A DNA stretch of 64,000 nt from Tidjanibacter sp. (GCA_017936605.1 JAGBFH010000010.1:1-64000), one strand, 5' to 3'; counted from the stretch's first letter, positions 44,027 to 54,911 are shown. Translations and numbers: made by a program. Notes: generated by a model not told the origin, from the sequence alone.

Positions 44027-44617
44027 CTATATTTGCTCCGACTCAATTGTCGCCTCTTCTATCGCCTCCATAGATTCCTCTTCGGTATCAACTTGTTGGA
44101 TTTCGACCATAGGTTCCTCCGTGTCAACACTCTCCACAACAGCATCCTTTGCCCGCTCCAGGTAGGGGAAGACCACATCGGCCACAGCATTCACTATGGG
44201 GGCTACCTCGGAGGCCTCGAGCACCTCGGGCTCAACCATCTGGAGTGCATTGTTGCACTTCTCGAAGAAGCCAAAGGCCAACGAGAGAATCATCGACGAG
44301 AGCACCAGCGACACAGCCGCTCCGCAGAGGCGATTGACGATGCCAAGTCCTATGGTGCTCAGCAATTTGCCGAGGATGTGGCTCAGCAGCCACATAGCCA
44401 AGATGGCGGCCACAAAGACCACTATGTAGGACACCAGAGGACTCATCTCGACGCCTATCATCGCGCTCACTCCGGAGCCCAGGCGGAATGCGAGCCATAC
44501 ACCCGCAATTACGCCCACAACCCCTCCGAGCTGCGAAATGACACCTTTGCGAAAACCATTGATGGCTCCAACCACCAAAACCAAGACCATAATAAGGTCG
44601 ATAATGCTTATGTTCAT
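44027..44617 (-). CDS. cvpA: CvpA-family membrane protein
   Basis: The 196-residue product starts at 44617, giving MNISIIDLIMVLVLVVG as first membrane segment. NGFRKGVISQLGGVVGVIAGVWLAFRLG and two further hydrophobic segments follow, as in the CvpA family. A long acidic, Glu-rich tail fills the last 50 residues. The family is linked to colicin V production and envelope stress, but the molecular role is unclear. It heads the cvpA-rsgA-trmH run. Confidence 0.88.
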   Translation of the reverse strand: MNISIIDLIMVLVLVVGAINGFRKGVISQLGGVVGVIAGVWLAFRLGSGVSAMIGVEMSPLVSYIVVFVAAILAMWLLSHILGKLLSTIGLGIVNRLCGAAVSLVLSSMILSLAFGFFEKCNNALQMVEPEVLEASEVAPIVNAVADVVFPYLERAKDAVVESVDTEEPMVEIQQVDTEEESMEAIEEATIESEQI

Positions 44618-44719
44618 AATCCCAAAAGCTAATAATATACCTATTGTAAATATCCCCCCTGTCTGAACAAGAATGACATTGGGGCACAAAAAAATTTTCT
44701 CAAAATTAGTAATTTTTTT

Positions 44720-44727
44720 ATCTTTGT
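44720..44727 (+). promoter_or_regulatory. -7 box of the GH2-like gene
   Basis: TATCTTTG lies 57 bases before the ATG at 44785. No TTG is found at the normal upstream distance; the spacer is AT-rich. Confidence 0.5.
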
Positions 44728-44784
44728 GCAAATATGGGGGCGCAAAGGCCCACGCCCACCCCCAATACTCAGCACCATAGCACA

Positions 44785-46791
44785 ATGAAAACACGACTCT
44801 TCAGATACATATTTCTGTTCGCGGCGCTACTTATGGCCTCGTCGCTCTCGGCACGCCAGACATTCTCCCTCAACCGCGACTGGAAGTTTTTTACCTATTC
44901 GGAGAATAGCTCCACCATCGTCAACCTGCCCCACCAGTGGAACTCCGACGCGCTCGGAGGCAAACTCGACTACTACCGCAGCACGGGCAACTACCTGCGC
45001 TACATCGACTTCAAGCCCGAGTGGCGCGATAGGCGCATCTTCCTCCGCTTCGGGGGTGCCAATCTGATTACCGATGTGCTCGTCAATGGTCGCCACGCCG
45101 GCCGTCACGAGGGCGGCAGCGGAGCCTTCATCGTGGAGATTTCCGACCTTCTGAACTTCAACGGCAGGGACCTTGTGTGGGTGATTGTGAGCAACGCCAA
45201 TCAGACAACCGTTTTGCCCACAGCGGGCAACGAGATATCGTACGGCGGCCTCTTCCGCGAAGTGTCAATCATCATTGAGGAGGAGACCCACATCGCTCTG
45301 GACCACTTCGCTTCCGAGGGTGTCTACATCCACACCCGCAAGGTGACGAGCGAGATGGTGGAGGGCGAAGTGGAGGTGAAGGTTACCTCAAATGCGGCAC
45401 AGTCGGCCACCCTCGCCCTGAACATTAAGATGCCCAACGGCAAGGAGCAGAGCCTCTCGCAGAGGATTCGCACCCAAAATGGTACCATCAGCGCCTTTAT
45501 CCCCTTCCAAATCAAGAACCCACAGCTCTGGAACGGCCTCGAGGCCCCCAACCTCTACGACTTCGAGGTGAGGCTCAACGACGGCGACCCCGTCATAGTC
45601 GAGACCGGCTTCCGCTACTATGAGGTGGGCGAGCAGGGCTTTGTGCTCAACGGCAAGCCCTACCCCATCCGTGGTGTGGTTATGCACCGCGACAGGGCCC
45701 TGACGGGAACAGCCATCACCGAGAGCGAAGTGCTCGAGGATATAAGATTTGCGGTGGAGATGGGAGCCAACGCCATAAGAGTTGTGGGCGGCAGCCACCA
45801 CCCCGCCTTCTACCGCATCTGCGACAACATAGGAATGATGGTCATCAACGACCTGCCGCTGATGGGCGCCACAACCCTCAACGGCAAGGGATTCTTCAAT
45901 ACCGAGGCCTTCCGCGAGAATGGCAAGCTGCAACTCCAGGAGATGATTTTCCAGAACTACAACCACCCCTCGGTGGTCATCTGGAACCTCTTTTCCGAAC
46001 TGGAGGCCCGTGGCGACAGCCCTGTGGAGTACCTGCGCGAACTCCACTCGCTCTCCAAGCGCCTCGACCCCAACCGTTTCACCTCGGGCTGGAGCAATCA
46101 GGACGGCGAGATAAACTTCGTGACGGACCTCATCGTCTGGAGCCACAATCTGGGCTGGATGGAGGGTAACCCCGAGGACATCAAGGTGTGGCAGGAACAA
46201 CTTCACACTGTGCCCGAGTGGAGCTCTATGCACTCGGCTGTGAGCTACAAGTGCGGCGGCAACATCTTCCACCAGAGCGACGCGCTCCAAAAACCACTGG
46301 CCACAAGCAGTTGGCACCCCGAGAGGTGGCAGACCCACTTCCACGAAACCTACCTCGAAGCGCTCTCGGGCGATGACCACTTCTGGGGACTCTTTGTCGA
46401 CGGCCTGTTCGACTACGCCTCGGTGGATGCCCACCGCTCGGCGGGTGGTGTGTGCGATATGGGCATTGTGAGCTTCAACCGCCAGGTGCGCAAGGATGCC
46501 TTCTATCTCTATAAGGCCAACTGGGGCTCGGAGGACTTCATCTACATCACCGAGCGCCGCTGGACCTCGCGCATCAGCAAGAATCAGACCATCAAGGTCT
46601 ACACCTCCCTCTCCGAAGTGGACCTGACCGTCAATGGCGAGTTCCTCGGCACCAAGGAGAGCGTTGGAGGCGTGGCTGTGTGGGAGAATGTGGCCCTCGG
46701 GAGCGGCCCCAACTCCATCGAGGCCTCCTCGGGCATACTGACCGACCGCATAGCCATCGAGATTCTCCAGAAATACAACGACGAACTGTAA
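44785..46791 (+). CDS. GH2-fold protein lacking the usual nucleophile
   Basis: The 668-residue product starts at 44785 with a signal peptide ending in SSLSARQ. It has the GH2 sugar-binding and sandwich domains (DWKFFTY, VNLPHQW, RIFLRFGGAN, YGGLFREVSI) and the barrel (IRGVVMHRDRALTG, ADAIRV-like GANAIRVVGG, WNLFSE). Glu405 of WNLFSE fits the acid/base, with the usual preceding Asn replaced by Ser404. In the nucleophile region, where relatives have SEYGAGGSI, this protein has SYKCGGNI (487-494), one residue shorter and without the Glu. The later FVWNMFDFAS motif reads FVDGLFDYAS. It may be inactive, a binding protein, or use another mechanism. Confidence 0.85.
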   Translation: MKTRLFRYIFLFAALLMASSLSARQTFSLNRDWKFFTYSENSSTIVNLPHQWNSDALGGKLDYYRSTGNYLRYIDFKPEWRDRRIFLRFGGANLITDVLVNGRHAGRHEGGSGAFIVEISDLLNFNGRDLVWVIVSNANQTTVLPTAGNEISYGGLFREVSIIIEEETHIALDHFASEGVYIHTRKVTSEMVEGEVEVKVTSNAAQSATLALNIKMPNGKEQSLSQRIRTQNGTISAFIPFQIKNPQLWNGLEAPNLYDFEVRLNDGDPVIVETGFRYYEVGEQGFVLNGKPYPIRGVVMHRDRALTGTAITESEVLEDIRFAVEMGANAIRVVGGSHHPAFYRICDNIGMMVINDLPLMGATTLNGKGFFNTEAFRENGKLQLQEMIFQNYNHPSVVIWNLFSELEARGDSPVEYLRELHSLSKRLDPNRFTSGWSNQDGEINFVTDLIVWSHNLGWMEGNPEDIKVWQEQLHTVPEWSSMHSAVSYKCGGNIFHQSDALQKPLATSSWHPERWQTHFHETYLEALSGDDHFWGLFVDGLFDYASVDAHRSAGGVCDMGIVSFNRQVRKDAFYLYKANWGSEDFIYITERRWTSRISKNQTIKVYTSLSEVDLTVNGEFLGTKESVGGVAVWENVALGSGPNSIEASSGILTDRIAIEILQKYNDEL

Positions 46792-46794
46792 TAG

Positions 46795-47215
46795 CAGTCA
46801 GCAGTCAGCAGTCAGCCAAAAAACTCACGGGTATCATTTTCGATACCCGTGAGTTTTTTTGTCGAGAGATAGTCGACCGACGGCCGACAATGGGTCCTAT
46901 AAGACTTATAAGACCTATAAGCCCCATAGGCCCCATAGGTCTTTAATGACTTTAAGGACCTTAAGGAAAATAGGGAAAATAGGGAAATTAGGGAGTTTAG
47001 GGAATTTAGGGAGTTTAGGGAGTTTAGGGAATTTAGGGATTCCCTCTAAGTCCCCTCTATAATTTTCAATTTTCAATTGTCAATTGTCAATTTCCTTTTG
47101 GCCCTTTCTGCCCTTTCTGCCCTTTCCCCTCCCCTAAATTAGGGGAGGGGCCGCGAAGCGGGGGAGAGGTCTGTTATCTGCGGTCGGTCAATGGTCGTCG
47201 GTCGACCGACAATCC
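46795..47215. repeat. Composite intergenic repeat with 9-base array (copy 3)
   Basis: Order: GCAGTCA heptamers (46795-46815); hairpin 46818-46857 with stem ACTCACGGGTAT, which could terminate the GH2 gene; GTCGACCGACGGCCGAC; about 17 units of 9 bases at about 46892-47046 passing from CCTATAAGA through CCCATAGGC and CCTTAAGGA to GTTTAGGGA; a GATTCCCTCTAAGTCC block; TTTTCAATTGTC words; CTGCCCTTT words; and the palindrome CCCCTAAATTAGGGG with a GGGAGAGGTCTG end. It ends in GTCGGTCGACCGAC before the WbqC-like stop. Confidence 0.88.
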
Positions 47216-47216
47216 G

Positions 47217-47792
47217 CTACAGCTCTTTCTCGTTGAAGAGCGTATCTATGACCGAGCAGTTGGATTCGAAGGGGAGGCGGTCCGAGAAGACCTGCCAATA
47301 GGGTGCCTCATCTGCGCGGGGGCCGAGGAAGTCGTGGCTGCGGAGGTCCACATCCTCTGCCGAGGCGATGATATATTCCTCCGAGAAGTTGAGCTCCCGC
47401 TCAATGCCACCAATCTTGCGCACCGCCTCCACAAGGTCACGATTCATATCGTAGAGGAACTCATAGTGGCGCTCGAAGAGTGGCTCCAGCAGGTGGGCAT
47501 AGTAGTCGTAGTAGGGCGAGGATTTATAGGCCGAGCGTATGGCCGTAATGTGCTGATGGGGCCAGCGTTTGGAGTAGTCGAGCCTCATATCCTTGACGGC
47601 CCTTTTGTGGATGCTCGCGCCCTTTACCACATTGGCCGAGAGCATCATACGCCCCGACGAGGTGGCAATCTCACAGCGGCTGCGGGCGGTCTGCTTCACA
47701 AAGTGTTCGCCAACATCAATGACGGCATCCTCCTGAAGAGCCTCACGCCACCACTCCCTCGAGCCCAAATATGCAAGCGGCAAAATTTTCAT
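47217..47792 (-). CDS. WbqC-like family protein
   Basis: The 191-residue product opens MKILPLAYLGSREWWREAL and contains CEIATSSGRMMLSANVV, YSKRWPHQHITAIRSAYKSSPYYDYY and the C-terminal YWQVFSDRLPFESNCSVIDTLFNE. This is the pattern of the WbqC-like family, first noted in O-antigen clusters. The biochemical role is not established. It follows ispG by 21 bases on the same strand, which suggests co-transcription. Confidence 0.82.
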   Translation of the reverse strand: MKILPLAYLGSREWWREALQEDAVIDVGEHFVKQTARSRCEIATSSGRMMLSANVVKGASIHKRAVKDMRLDYSKRWPHQHITAIRSAYKSSPYYDYYAHLLEPLFERHYEFLYDMNRDLVEAVRKIGGIERELNFSEEYIIASAEDVDLRSHDFLGPRADEAPYWQVFSDRLPFESNCSVIDTLFNEKEL

Positions 47793-47813
47793 TCTCGCAA
47801 CCCTTCATCTCTT

Positions 47814-49337
47814 CTACTTACTCCCTTTTGTCGTGGGCTCCACCCAGCGGCCGTCGGCCTTGATGAGTTCCACAAGTCGGTCTATGGCCTCTGCCTGGGG
47901 CACATTGCGCTCCACGAGGCTCTTGCCGCGGTAGAGCGATATATGGTCGGGCAGTCCGCCCACATAGCCGTAGTCGGCATCGGCCATCTCGCCCGGGCCG
48001 TTCACGATGCAGCCCATAACGCCAATCTTGAGCCCCACGAGGTGCTCGGTGCGCTCCCTGATGGCCGCCAGAGTGCTCTCGATGTCGTAGAGGGTGCGGC
48101 CACACGAGGGGCAGGCTATATACTCGGTACGCGAGATGCGAACGCGGGCAGCCTGAAGTATGATGAGTGCTATTTCGTCTATCTCCTCTTGTGAGAAGTT
48201 GGGGTTCTCTATGCGGATACCGTCGGCCAGCGAGTCGATGAACATCACGCCAAAGTCGGCCGCCGCCTCAATAGCAAAGAGCTCCTTATCGGCAGTCGTA
48301 TAGCGTCTGTAGAGCACCACGGGCTTGGAGAACTCCTTGCCCACAAGTTTGCTCCTCCACTCCTGCACGGGGTGGTGACTTACGGCCTCAACGACCTCAT
48401 ATTCTTCCTGATGTTGTACCTCGCTCCAGAGCACAGGCACGCGGCCCCACGGGCGGGCCCTATATTCGTATGCGCCAAAGGCACTCTCGTCCACCTCTTC
48501 GAACTCCTCTTCGGGCCTATTCTCGAAGTGCTCCACAAGCATCCTTGCGGCAGGTATCTCATTCTCGGGGGCCTCGGTCAGCGACACCCTGATAGTGTCG
48601 CCAATGCCGTCGGCCAGAAGGGCGCCAATGCCCACAGCCGACTTGATGCGCCCCTCCAAGAGGTTGCCCGCCTCGGTGACACCCAAGTGTACGGGGTAGT
48701 CCATATTGGCCTCGCGCATAGCCCTCACCAACAGACGGTAGGCGTAGACCATAACCCTCACATTGCTCGACTTGAGCGACACGACAACATTGTGGAAGTC
48801 GAGCTCCCTGCAACGCTCCAGGAACTCCATAGCCGAGGCCGCCATACCCTCGGGGGTATCGCCCCAGATGTCAAAGACCTTCTTGGCCAGCGAGCCGTGG
48901 TTCACGCCTATGCGCAGAGCCACACCGCGTTTGCGGCAGAGCTCTATGAGCTCCTCGAAGCGGCCTCCGCGGTCGTTGTAGTTACCTGGATTGATGCGCA
49001 CCTTGTCGGCCGTAGTTGCCGCCACTGCCGCCACTGCGGGCACAAAGTGCACATCGGCCACCAGAGCCACATCGGGATAGTTCACCCTTACGGCCTCGCC
49101 AATGGGTCCGAGGTTTGCAGCCTCACGCTCATCGCGCGTTGTGAGCCTCACAATCCTACCCCCCTTGCGGGCGATAGCCTCAATCTGTGCAGCCGAAGCG
49201 GCCGTATCCATAGTGGGGGTGTTGGTCATCGTCTGCACCACTACGGGCTCCGAGCCGCCAATAATGTGGTTGCCTACGCGCACCTGGCGAGTGGCACGAC
49301 GAGAAAAACGGGTGATAGAATTGCAATACTTATTCAT
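47814..49337 (-). CDS. ispG: 4-hydroxy-3-methylbut-2-enyl diphosphate synthase
   Basis: The 507-residue iron-sulfur enzyme runs the sixth step of the MEP isoprenoid pathway. It starts at 49337. The N-terminal barrel (VVVQTMTNTPTMDTAA, ADVHFV, KVRINPGN, LRIGVNHGSL) is followed by a large insertion (about residues 265-390) found in the Bacteroidetes/Chlamydia/plant form, then the reductase-like domain with cluster cysteines in CPSCGRT and GVMGCIVNGPGEMADAD. The start lies next to a bidirectional promoter shared with recG. Confidence 0.96.
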   Translation of the reverse strand: MNKYCNSITRFSRRATRQVRVGNHIIGGSEPVVVQTMTNTPTMDTAASAAQIEAIARKGGRIVRLTTRDEREAANLGPIGEAVRVNYPDVALVADVHFVPAVAAVAATTADKVRINPGNYNDRGGRFEELIELCRKRGVALRIGVNHGSLAKKVFDIWGDTPEGMAASAMEFLERCRELDFHNVVVSLKSSNVRVMVYAYRLLVRAMREANMDYPVHLGVTEAGNLLEGRIKSAVGIGALLADGIGDTIRVSLTEAPENEIPAARMLVEHFENRPEEEFEEVDESAFGAYEYRARPWGRVPVLWSEVQHQEEYEVVEAVSHHPVQEWRSKLVGKEFSKPVVLYRRYTTADKELFAIEAAADFGVMFIDSLADGIRIENPNFSQEEIDEIALIILQAARVRISRTEYIACPSCGRTLYDIESTLAAIRERTEHLVGLKIGVMGCIVNGPGEMADADYGYVGGLPDHISLYRGKSLVERNVPQAEAIDRLVELIKADGRWVEPTTKGSK

Positions 49338-49354
49338 TTTTTCCTGAAATTTTA

Positions 49355-49387
49355 GGCAAAGATAACCCAATTTGCGTTATCTTTGCC
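49355..49387. promoter_or_regulatory. Palindromic divergent promoter of ispG and recG
   Basis: A perfect 12-base inverted repeat, GGCAAAGATAAC at 49355-49366 and GTTATCTTTGCC at 49376-49387, surrounds a 9-base spacer. Each arm holds a TATCTTTG -7 box facing outward (plus strand 49378-49385; minus strand 49356-49363 or so). The plus-strand transcript should begin within a few bases of the first possible recG ATG. Confidence 0.7.
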
Positions 49388-49389
49388 TT

Positions 49390-51504
<2,115 letters not shown>

Positions 51505-51522
51505 CAAATCGCCAAAAATCAT

Positions 51523-51530
51523 TATATTTG
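51523..51530 (+). promoter_or_regulatory. -7 box before the coiled-coil membrane protein
   Basis: TATATTTG lies 43 bases before the ATG at 51573. No clear TTG was found upstream. Confidence 0.5.
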
Positions 51531-51572
51531 CGCCTAATTGTAAAACGATAACTCAAAAAAACTCAAGAAAAA

Positions 51573-52529
51573 ATGGCACAATACGAAGATTACGACAAGG
51601 AGTTGGAGAAACGATACAACGATGTCGATTCTGACGAGCTGGACGGTGGTAATAGTTCGCGCAAAACCCTCCTGGGCTACCGCATTATCATCATCGTTCT
51701 GATAGCTGTTCTCGGTGTACTCACCTTCCAGCACTTCCGCGTAACCTCCGACATCAAGGAGAACTTCCGCATCGAGCGCGACACGCTCAACAGCCAAATC
51801 TCGGGCCTCATCGCCGAGATGGACGAGATTACCGCAACCAACGACTCGGTAAACAGCGAACTGAGGGCCAACATCCTCATCGAGCGCGACAAGGCCGACT
51901 CTCTTATGACCAAACTCCGCAAGGAGCGTAGTATCAACCACAACAAGATTCGCCAGTATGAGAAAGAGTTGGGCACACTGCGTACCGTTATGCGCCACTA
52001 TGTCCACCAGATAGACTCGCTCAATACCCTCAACAAGGAGCTGGCCGCACAGAATACCCGCTACCGCAAACAGGTGGCCGAGGAGACCAAGCGTGCCAAC
52101 ATCGCCGAGGAGAAGGCTGCCGAGATGACCAGCCAGCTTCGTCGTGGTGCCATCGTGAAATCTCGCGGCATCACTCTCGTGGCTATGAATGCCGGCGGCT
52201 CGACCGTCAAGAAGGCCTCGAGGGCTTCGCGTCTGCGCACCGACCTCATCTTGAGCGCCAATGAGCTCACAACGCCCGGCGGCAGGAATGTCTATGTGCG
52301 CATTACCGGTCCCGATGGTATGGTGCTCTCGGGTGGTCCCGACTGTATGATGGAGTTCGAGGGCGACGCCATAAGCTACTCGGCTATGCGTGAGGTCGAC
52401 TACCAGAACGAAGACCTGGATGTAAGTATCTACTTCAGCACGACCGCAGAGCTCGCCTCGGGTGAGTACCGCGTGGATGTCTATATGGACGGCTACCACA
52501 TCGGCTCGGGCGAACTCGTGCTCCGCTAA
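51573..52529 (+). CDS. Single-pass membrane protein with periplasmic coiled coil
   Basis: The 318-residue protein has an acidic cytoplasmic N terminus, one membrane segment at about residues 36-53 (GYRIIIIVLIAVLGVLTF), a long coiled coil from about 60 to 185 (repeated Ile/Leu and Glu/Lys heptads such as KLRKERSINHNKIRQYEKEL), and a C-terminal beta-rich domain of about 120 residues (GRNVYVRITGPDG, YFSTTAELASGEYRVDVYMDG). It is a conserved Bacteroidales-type protein I do not recognise by name. It lies 17 bases upstream of lspA, suggesting an envelope role. Confidence 0.8.
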   Translation: MAQYEDYDKELEKRYNDVDSDELDGGNSSRKTLLGYRIIIIVLIAVLGVLTFQHFRVTSDIKENFRIERDTLNSQISGLIAEMDEITATNDSVNSELRANILIERDKADSLMTKLRKERSINHNKIRQYEKELGTLRTVMRHYVHQIDSLNTLNKELAAQNTRYRKQVAEETKRANIAEEKAAEMTSQLRRGAIVKSRGITLVAMNAGGSTVKKASRASRLRTDLILSANELTTPGGRNVYVRITGPDGMVLSGGPDCMMEFEGDAISYSAMREVDYQNEDLDVSIYFSTTAELASGEYRVDVYMDGYHIGSGELVLR

Positions 52530-52546
52530 TTATATAGTGTCCCACT

Positions 52547-53158
52547 ATGGCAGAGAAGAATAAGGGCATAATAAAGAGTTGGGTGCTGTGGGCCATTGTT
52601 GTGGGCCTTGTGGTTGTGGACCAGATAGTGAAAATCTCGGTCAAGACCACGATGACCCTCGGCGAGAGCCACAATGTGCTGGGCGACTGGTTCCGCTGGT
52701 GCTTCATTGAGAATGAGGGCGCTGCGTGGGGTATGAGCCTCGGCGGCGACTACGGCAAACTCATCCTGAGCCTCTTCAGACTCGTGGCCATCGGTGCACT
52801 CACCTGGTATATCTGCCACCTGAGGAAGAAGGATACCCCCAAAGGTGTCATCATAGGCTTTGCGATGATTCTGGCGGGTGCCATTGGCAATATGGTCGAT
52901 AGCGCCTTCTATGGCCTCATCTTCTCCGAGTCGACCTTCACCAGCGTGGCACAACTGCTGCCCGAGGGCGGCGGCTATGCCCCCTTCCTCTACGGCAAGG
53001 TGGTCGATATGCTCTACTTCCCGCTGTTCTACTGGCCCGAGTGGATGCCCCTCATCGGAGGGTCACTCTTCTTCTCGCCCGTTTTCAACTTCGCCGACAG
53101 CTACATCACCATCGCCATCTTCTACCTGATAATCTTCCACTGGAAATATTTTAAGTAG
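52547..53158 (+). CDS. lspA: Lipoprotein signal peptidase
   Basis: The 203-residue, four-helix inner-membrane aspartyl protease removes signal peptides from prolipoproteins. Motifs are VVDQIVK, FIENEGAAWGM, GAIGNMVDS (first catalytic Asp) and VFNFADSYI (second catalytic Asp). A 30-residue insertion between the two Asp motifs is common in Bacteroidetes. It matures the many lipoproteins seen in the window. Confidence 0.96.
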   Translation: MAEKNKGIIKSWVLWAIVVGLVVVDQIVKISVKTTMTLGESHNVLGDWFRWCFIENEGAAWGMSLGGDYGKLILSLFRLVAIGALTWYICHLRKKDTPKGVIIGFAMILAGAIGNMVDSAFYGLIFSESTFTSVAQLLPEGGGYAPFLYGKVVDMLYFPLFYWPEWMPLIGGSLFFSPVFNFADSYITIAIFYLIIFHWKYFK

Positions 53159-53220
53159 AGGCGAGCATAACGAAAAAAGAATAAGCCAAATTTGGAAAGG
53201 ATTATAATTGAACCATAAAG

Positions 53221-53257
53221 AACGGACCGCACAGAGTTTGTGTGGTCCGTTTTTTTG
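53221..53257 (+). terminator. Terminator after lspA
   Basis: AACGGACCGCAC pairs with its near-complement GTGTGGTCCGTT and is followed by seven T. It lies 62 bases past the lspA stop. Confidence 0.92.
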
Positions 53258-53343
53258 CATAAGGCTGAAGGTCCTCGGCACGGACAGACGCATCTTTTCG
53301 TGGTGATTTACAAGAAAATATGGCAATCGTGTGAATTTTTTAT

Positions 53344-53351
53344 TATATTTG
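53344..53351 (+). promoter_or_regulatory. -7 box of the 187-residue protein gene
   Basis: TATATTTG lies 67 bases before the ATG at 53419. The upstream -33 element is unclear. Confidence 0.5.
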
Positions 53352-53418
53352 CAAAAAATCACTCTTTGGCTATACCCGACAATTCCTATAAAGTAAACCT
53401 TATAAACCTATTTTAGCT

Positions 53419-53982
53419 ATGAAACACTCATTTGCAATCTTCAGAAAGAGGTGCCTTTTTGCAGCATTGGCCTTTGTCGGTTTGCTGTCAGCCGCCGACG
53501 CAAATGCCCAGTTCACCGCAAAGCAAGTGCTACACCATATAGGTGTTGCCATTAAGTACCCAAATATCGCCTACGAGTCGCAGCCTGACTTCACCCAAAT
53601 GACCTCCGCCAAGGAGTATTTCGATGCAACTTGGAGCGAGCTTGAGGCAAAACGATTCTCCGACGGCTCATATTACATTGTCTTTGATTATCAGGACATA
53701 CAGCCCTTTGGAGATGCCCATTACCAACTCCGTGCAGTGACATTTTCCACGCCATTCAGATATATTCACTGCCAGCGCCATTTGGACTCGAAGGCAGAGA
53801 TGGAGGCGCACTACAACCTGACGATTAATGAGCTGAAAAGGGCGGGCGGAGTTCTGCTCGGCCCGGATAAGGATATGGGTATTGATCAACAAATCACCTT
53901 CCCGGAGGCCTATCCCAATATCGTGATTCGACTGCAAAAGTCCTCTACCGTTGTCTACCTTGATATACAGATTCGCGTATAG
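53419..53982 (+). CDS. Exported protein of unknown function
   Basis: The 187-residue product has a signal peptide (RKRCLFAALAFVGLLSAADANAQ) and no lipid cysteine. The mature part mixes short helices with strands (YYIVFDYQDI, VTFSTPFRYIHCQR, IVIRLQKSSTVVYLDIQIRV). No family was recognised. It stands alone between its own promoter and the terminator at 54052. Confidence 0.75.
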   Translation: MKHSFAIFRKRCLFAALAFVGLLSAADANAQFTAKQVLHHIGVAIKYPNIAYESQPDFTQMTSAKEYFDATWSELEAKRFSDGSYYIVFDYQDIQPFGDAHYQLRAVTFSTPFRYIHCQRHLDSKAEMEAHYNLTINELKRAGGVLLGPDKDMGIDQQITFPEAYPNIVIRLQKSSTVVYLDIQIRV

Positions 53983-54051
53983 TGATAGTTGGGCCCGCCT
54001 AACCGCAGTGGCCATTGACATAGCAATCGGCGCGAGCCATCTCGCACCCAT

Positions 54052-54084
54052 AAAACAAGGTCGGCTTGGTGCCGACCTTGTTTT
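54052..54084 (+). terminator. Terminator of the GGTCGGC hairpin family
   Basis: AAAACAAGGTCGGC pairs perfectly with GCCGACCTTGTTTT around a 5-base loop. It is preceded by GCGAGCCATCTCGCACC, a word also found before the hairpin at 57256. Two sister hairpins lie at 57071-57102 and 57256-57312. Confidence 0.9.
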
Positions 54085-54154
54085 ATATATATGCAATGGT
54101 CCGTAGACAGGGGAAAATTTCGTTTTTCGGCAACCAATTATCATTTTTATTTCG

Positions 54155-54162
54155 TATATTTG
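54155..54162 (+). promoter_or_regulatory. Promoter of the candidate structured RNA
   Basis: TATATTTG is a full match to the -7 box. The next ATG of a gene lies 270 bases away, so it more likely drives the structured RNA at about 54170-54345. Confidence 0.5.
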
Positions 54163-54167
54163 TGGTG

Positions 54168-54345
54168 AATTGCGGAATACGCAGTTCTTTTTGATGGCAT
54201 TTAGGCTATTGCGTTCACAGTAAAACGACCAAATTATTACTCTACGAACACACAATAGGCACGCTAAATGCCCACGCATCGTATGCGTGGGTGTGCTTAT
54301 GTTCGTATGGGTGCTTGGTCGTACCTTCTGTGAATAAGCAGCATC
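54168..54345 (+). ncRNA. Candidate 6S-like RNA (long interrupted rod)
   Basis: The bases fold into one long rod: TTCACAG (54214-54220) with CTGTGAA (54328-54334); ACGACCAA (54225-54232) with TTGGTCGT (54315-54322); an open bubble (about 54233-54242 against 54308-54314); TACGAAC (54243-54249) with GTTCGTA (54301-54307); ATAGGCAC with GTGCTTAT; and CCCACGCAT with ATGCGTGGG at the tip (54271-54291). A helix-bubble-helix rod after its own promoter is the plan of 6S RNA. The exact ends are uncertain and no terminator is evident. Confidence 0.55.
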
Positions 54346-54431
54346 CACGCTTCTCTTTTGTTTGAGTTAGACGGTTGCCATCTACTGGCAGGGACACAAA
54401 ACCTTTATGTTTAACTTAAATTTATTTATCA

Positions 54432-54896
54432 ATGAAAAAATTTATTCTCGTGATTGCATCTGCAATCCTCTTGGCAAGCTGTGGTGTTTCGATGCCCAAA
54501 CCCGAGCCTAAACTTGTTAGCACTTCCACCCACACCAAAATCAGCGCCGCCACGCCCGTTGTTGCCGTTTTTGCTGACCTTGATGTGTCGCCCGACAAAA
54601 TCACCTTCTTCTATCTTCCCAGCAAGACCGTTGTGAAAGGTGGTCTCGACAATGTGATTGATTCGGCCGTGCGCGAGGCTCTTGCCAGCAATGGCAATGC
54701 CGATGTACTGGTAGGTCTGGAGACCCAGATTAAATACAACGACCTGGGCGAGGCTGAGTCCATTACCGTCACCGGCTACCCCGCAAAATATGTAAACTTC
54801 CGCAACCCCGGCGATGACTATCTGCGCTCTCTCAGTTCGGCAGCCCCTGCCGCAAAGGAGGAGAAAGGCGGCGGTTTTCTCAAGATTGGTAAATAA
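54432..54896 (+). CDS. Small lipoprotein of unknown function
   Basis: The 154-residue lipoprotein has a signal ending in ILLASCGVSMP. It contains AATPVVAVFADLDVSPDKITFFY, VIDSAVREALASNGNADVLVGLETQIKY and a C-terminal Gly/Lys tail ending GFLKIGK. Similar proteins of unknown role occur in Bacteroidales. It is followed 15 bases later by the OMP-like gene at 54912, so both probably share a transcript. A copy of its 3' end survives at 56020-56067. Confidence 0.8.
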   Translation: MKKFILVIASAILLASCGVSMPKPEPKLVSTSTHTKISAATPVVAVFADLDVSPDKITFFYLPSKTVVKGGLDNVIDSAVREALASNGNADVLVGLETQIKYNDLGEAESITVTGYPAKYVNFRNPGDDYLRSLSSAAPAAKEEKGGGFLKIGK

Positions 54897-54911
54897 AAAC
54901 AACCGACAACT

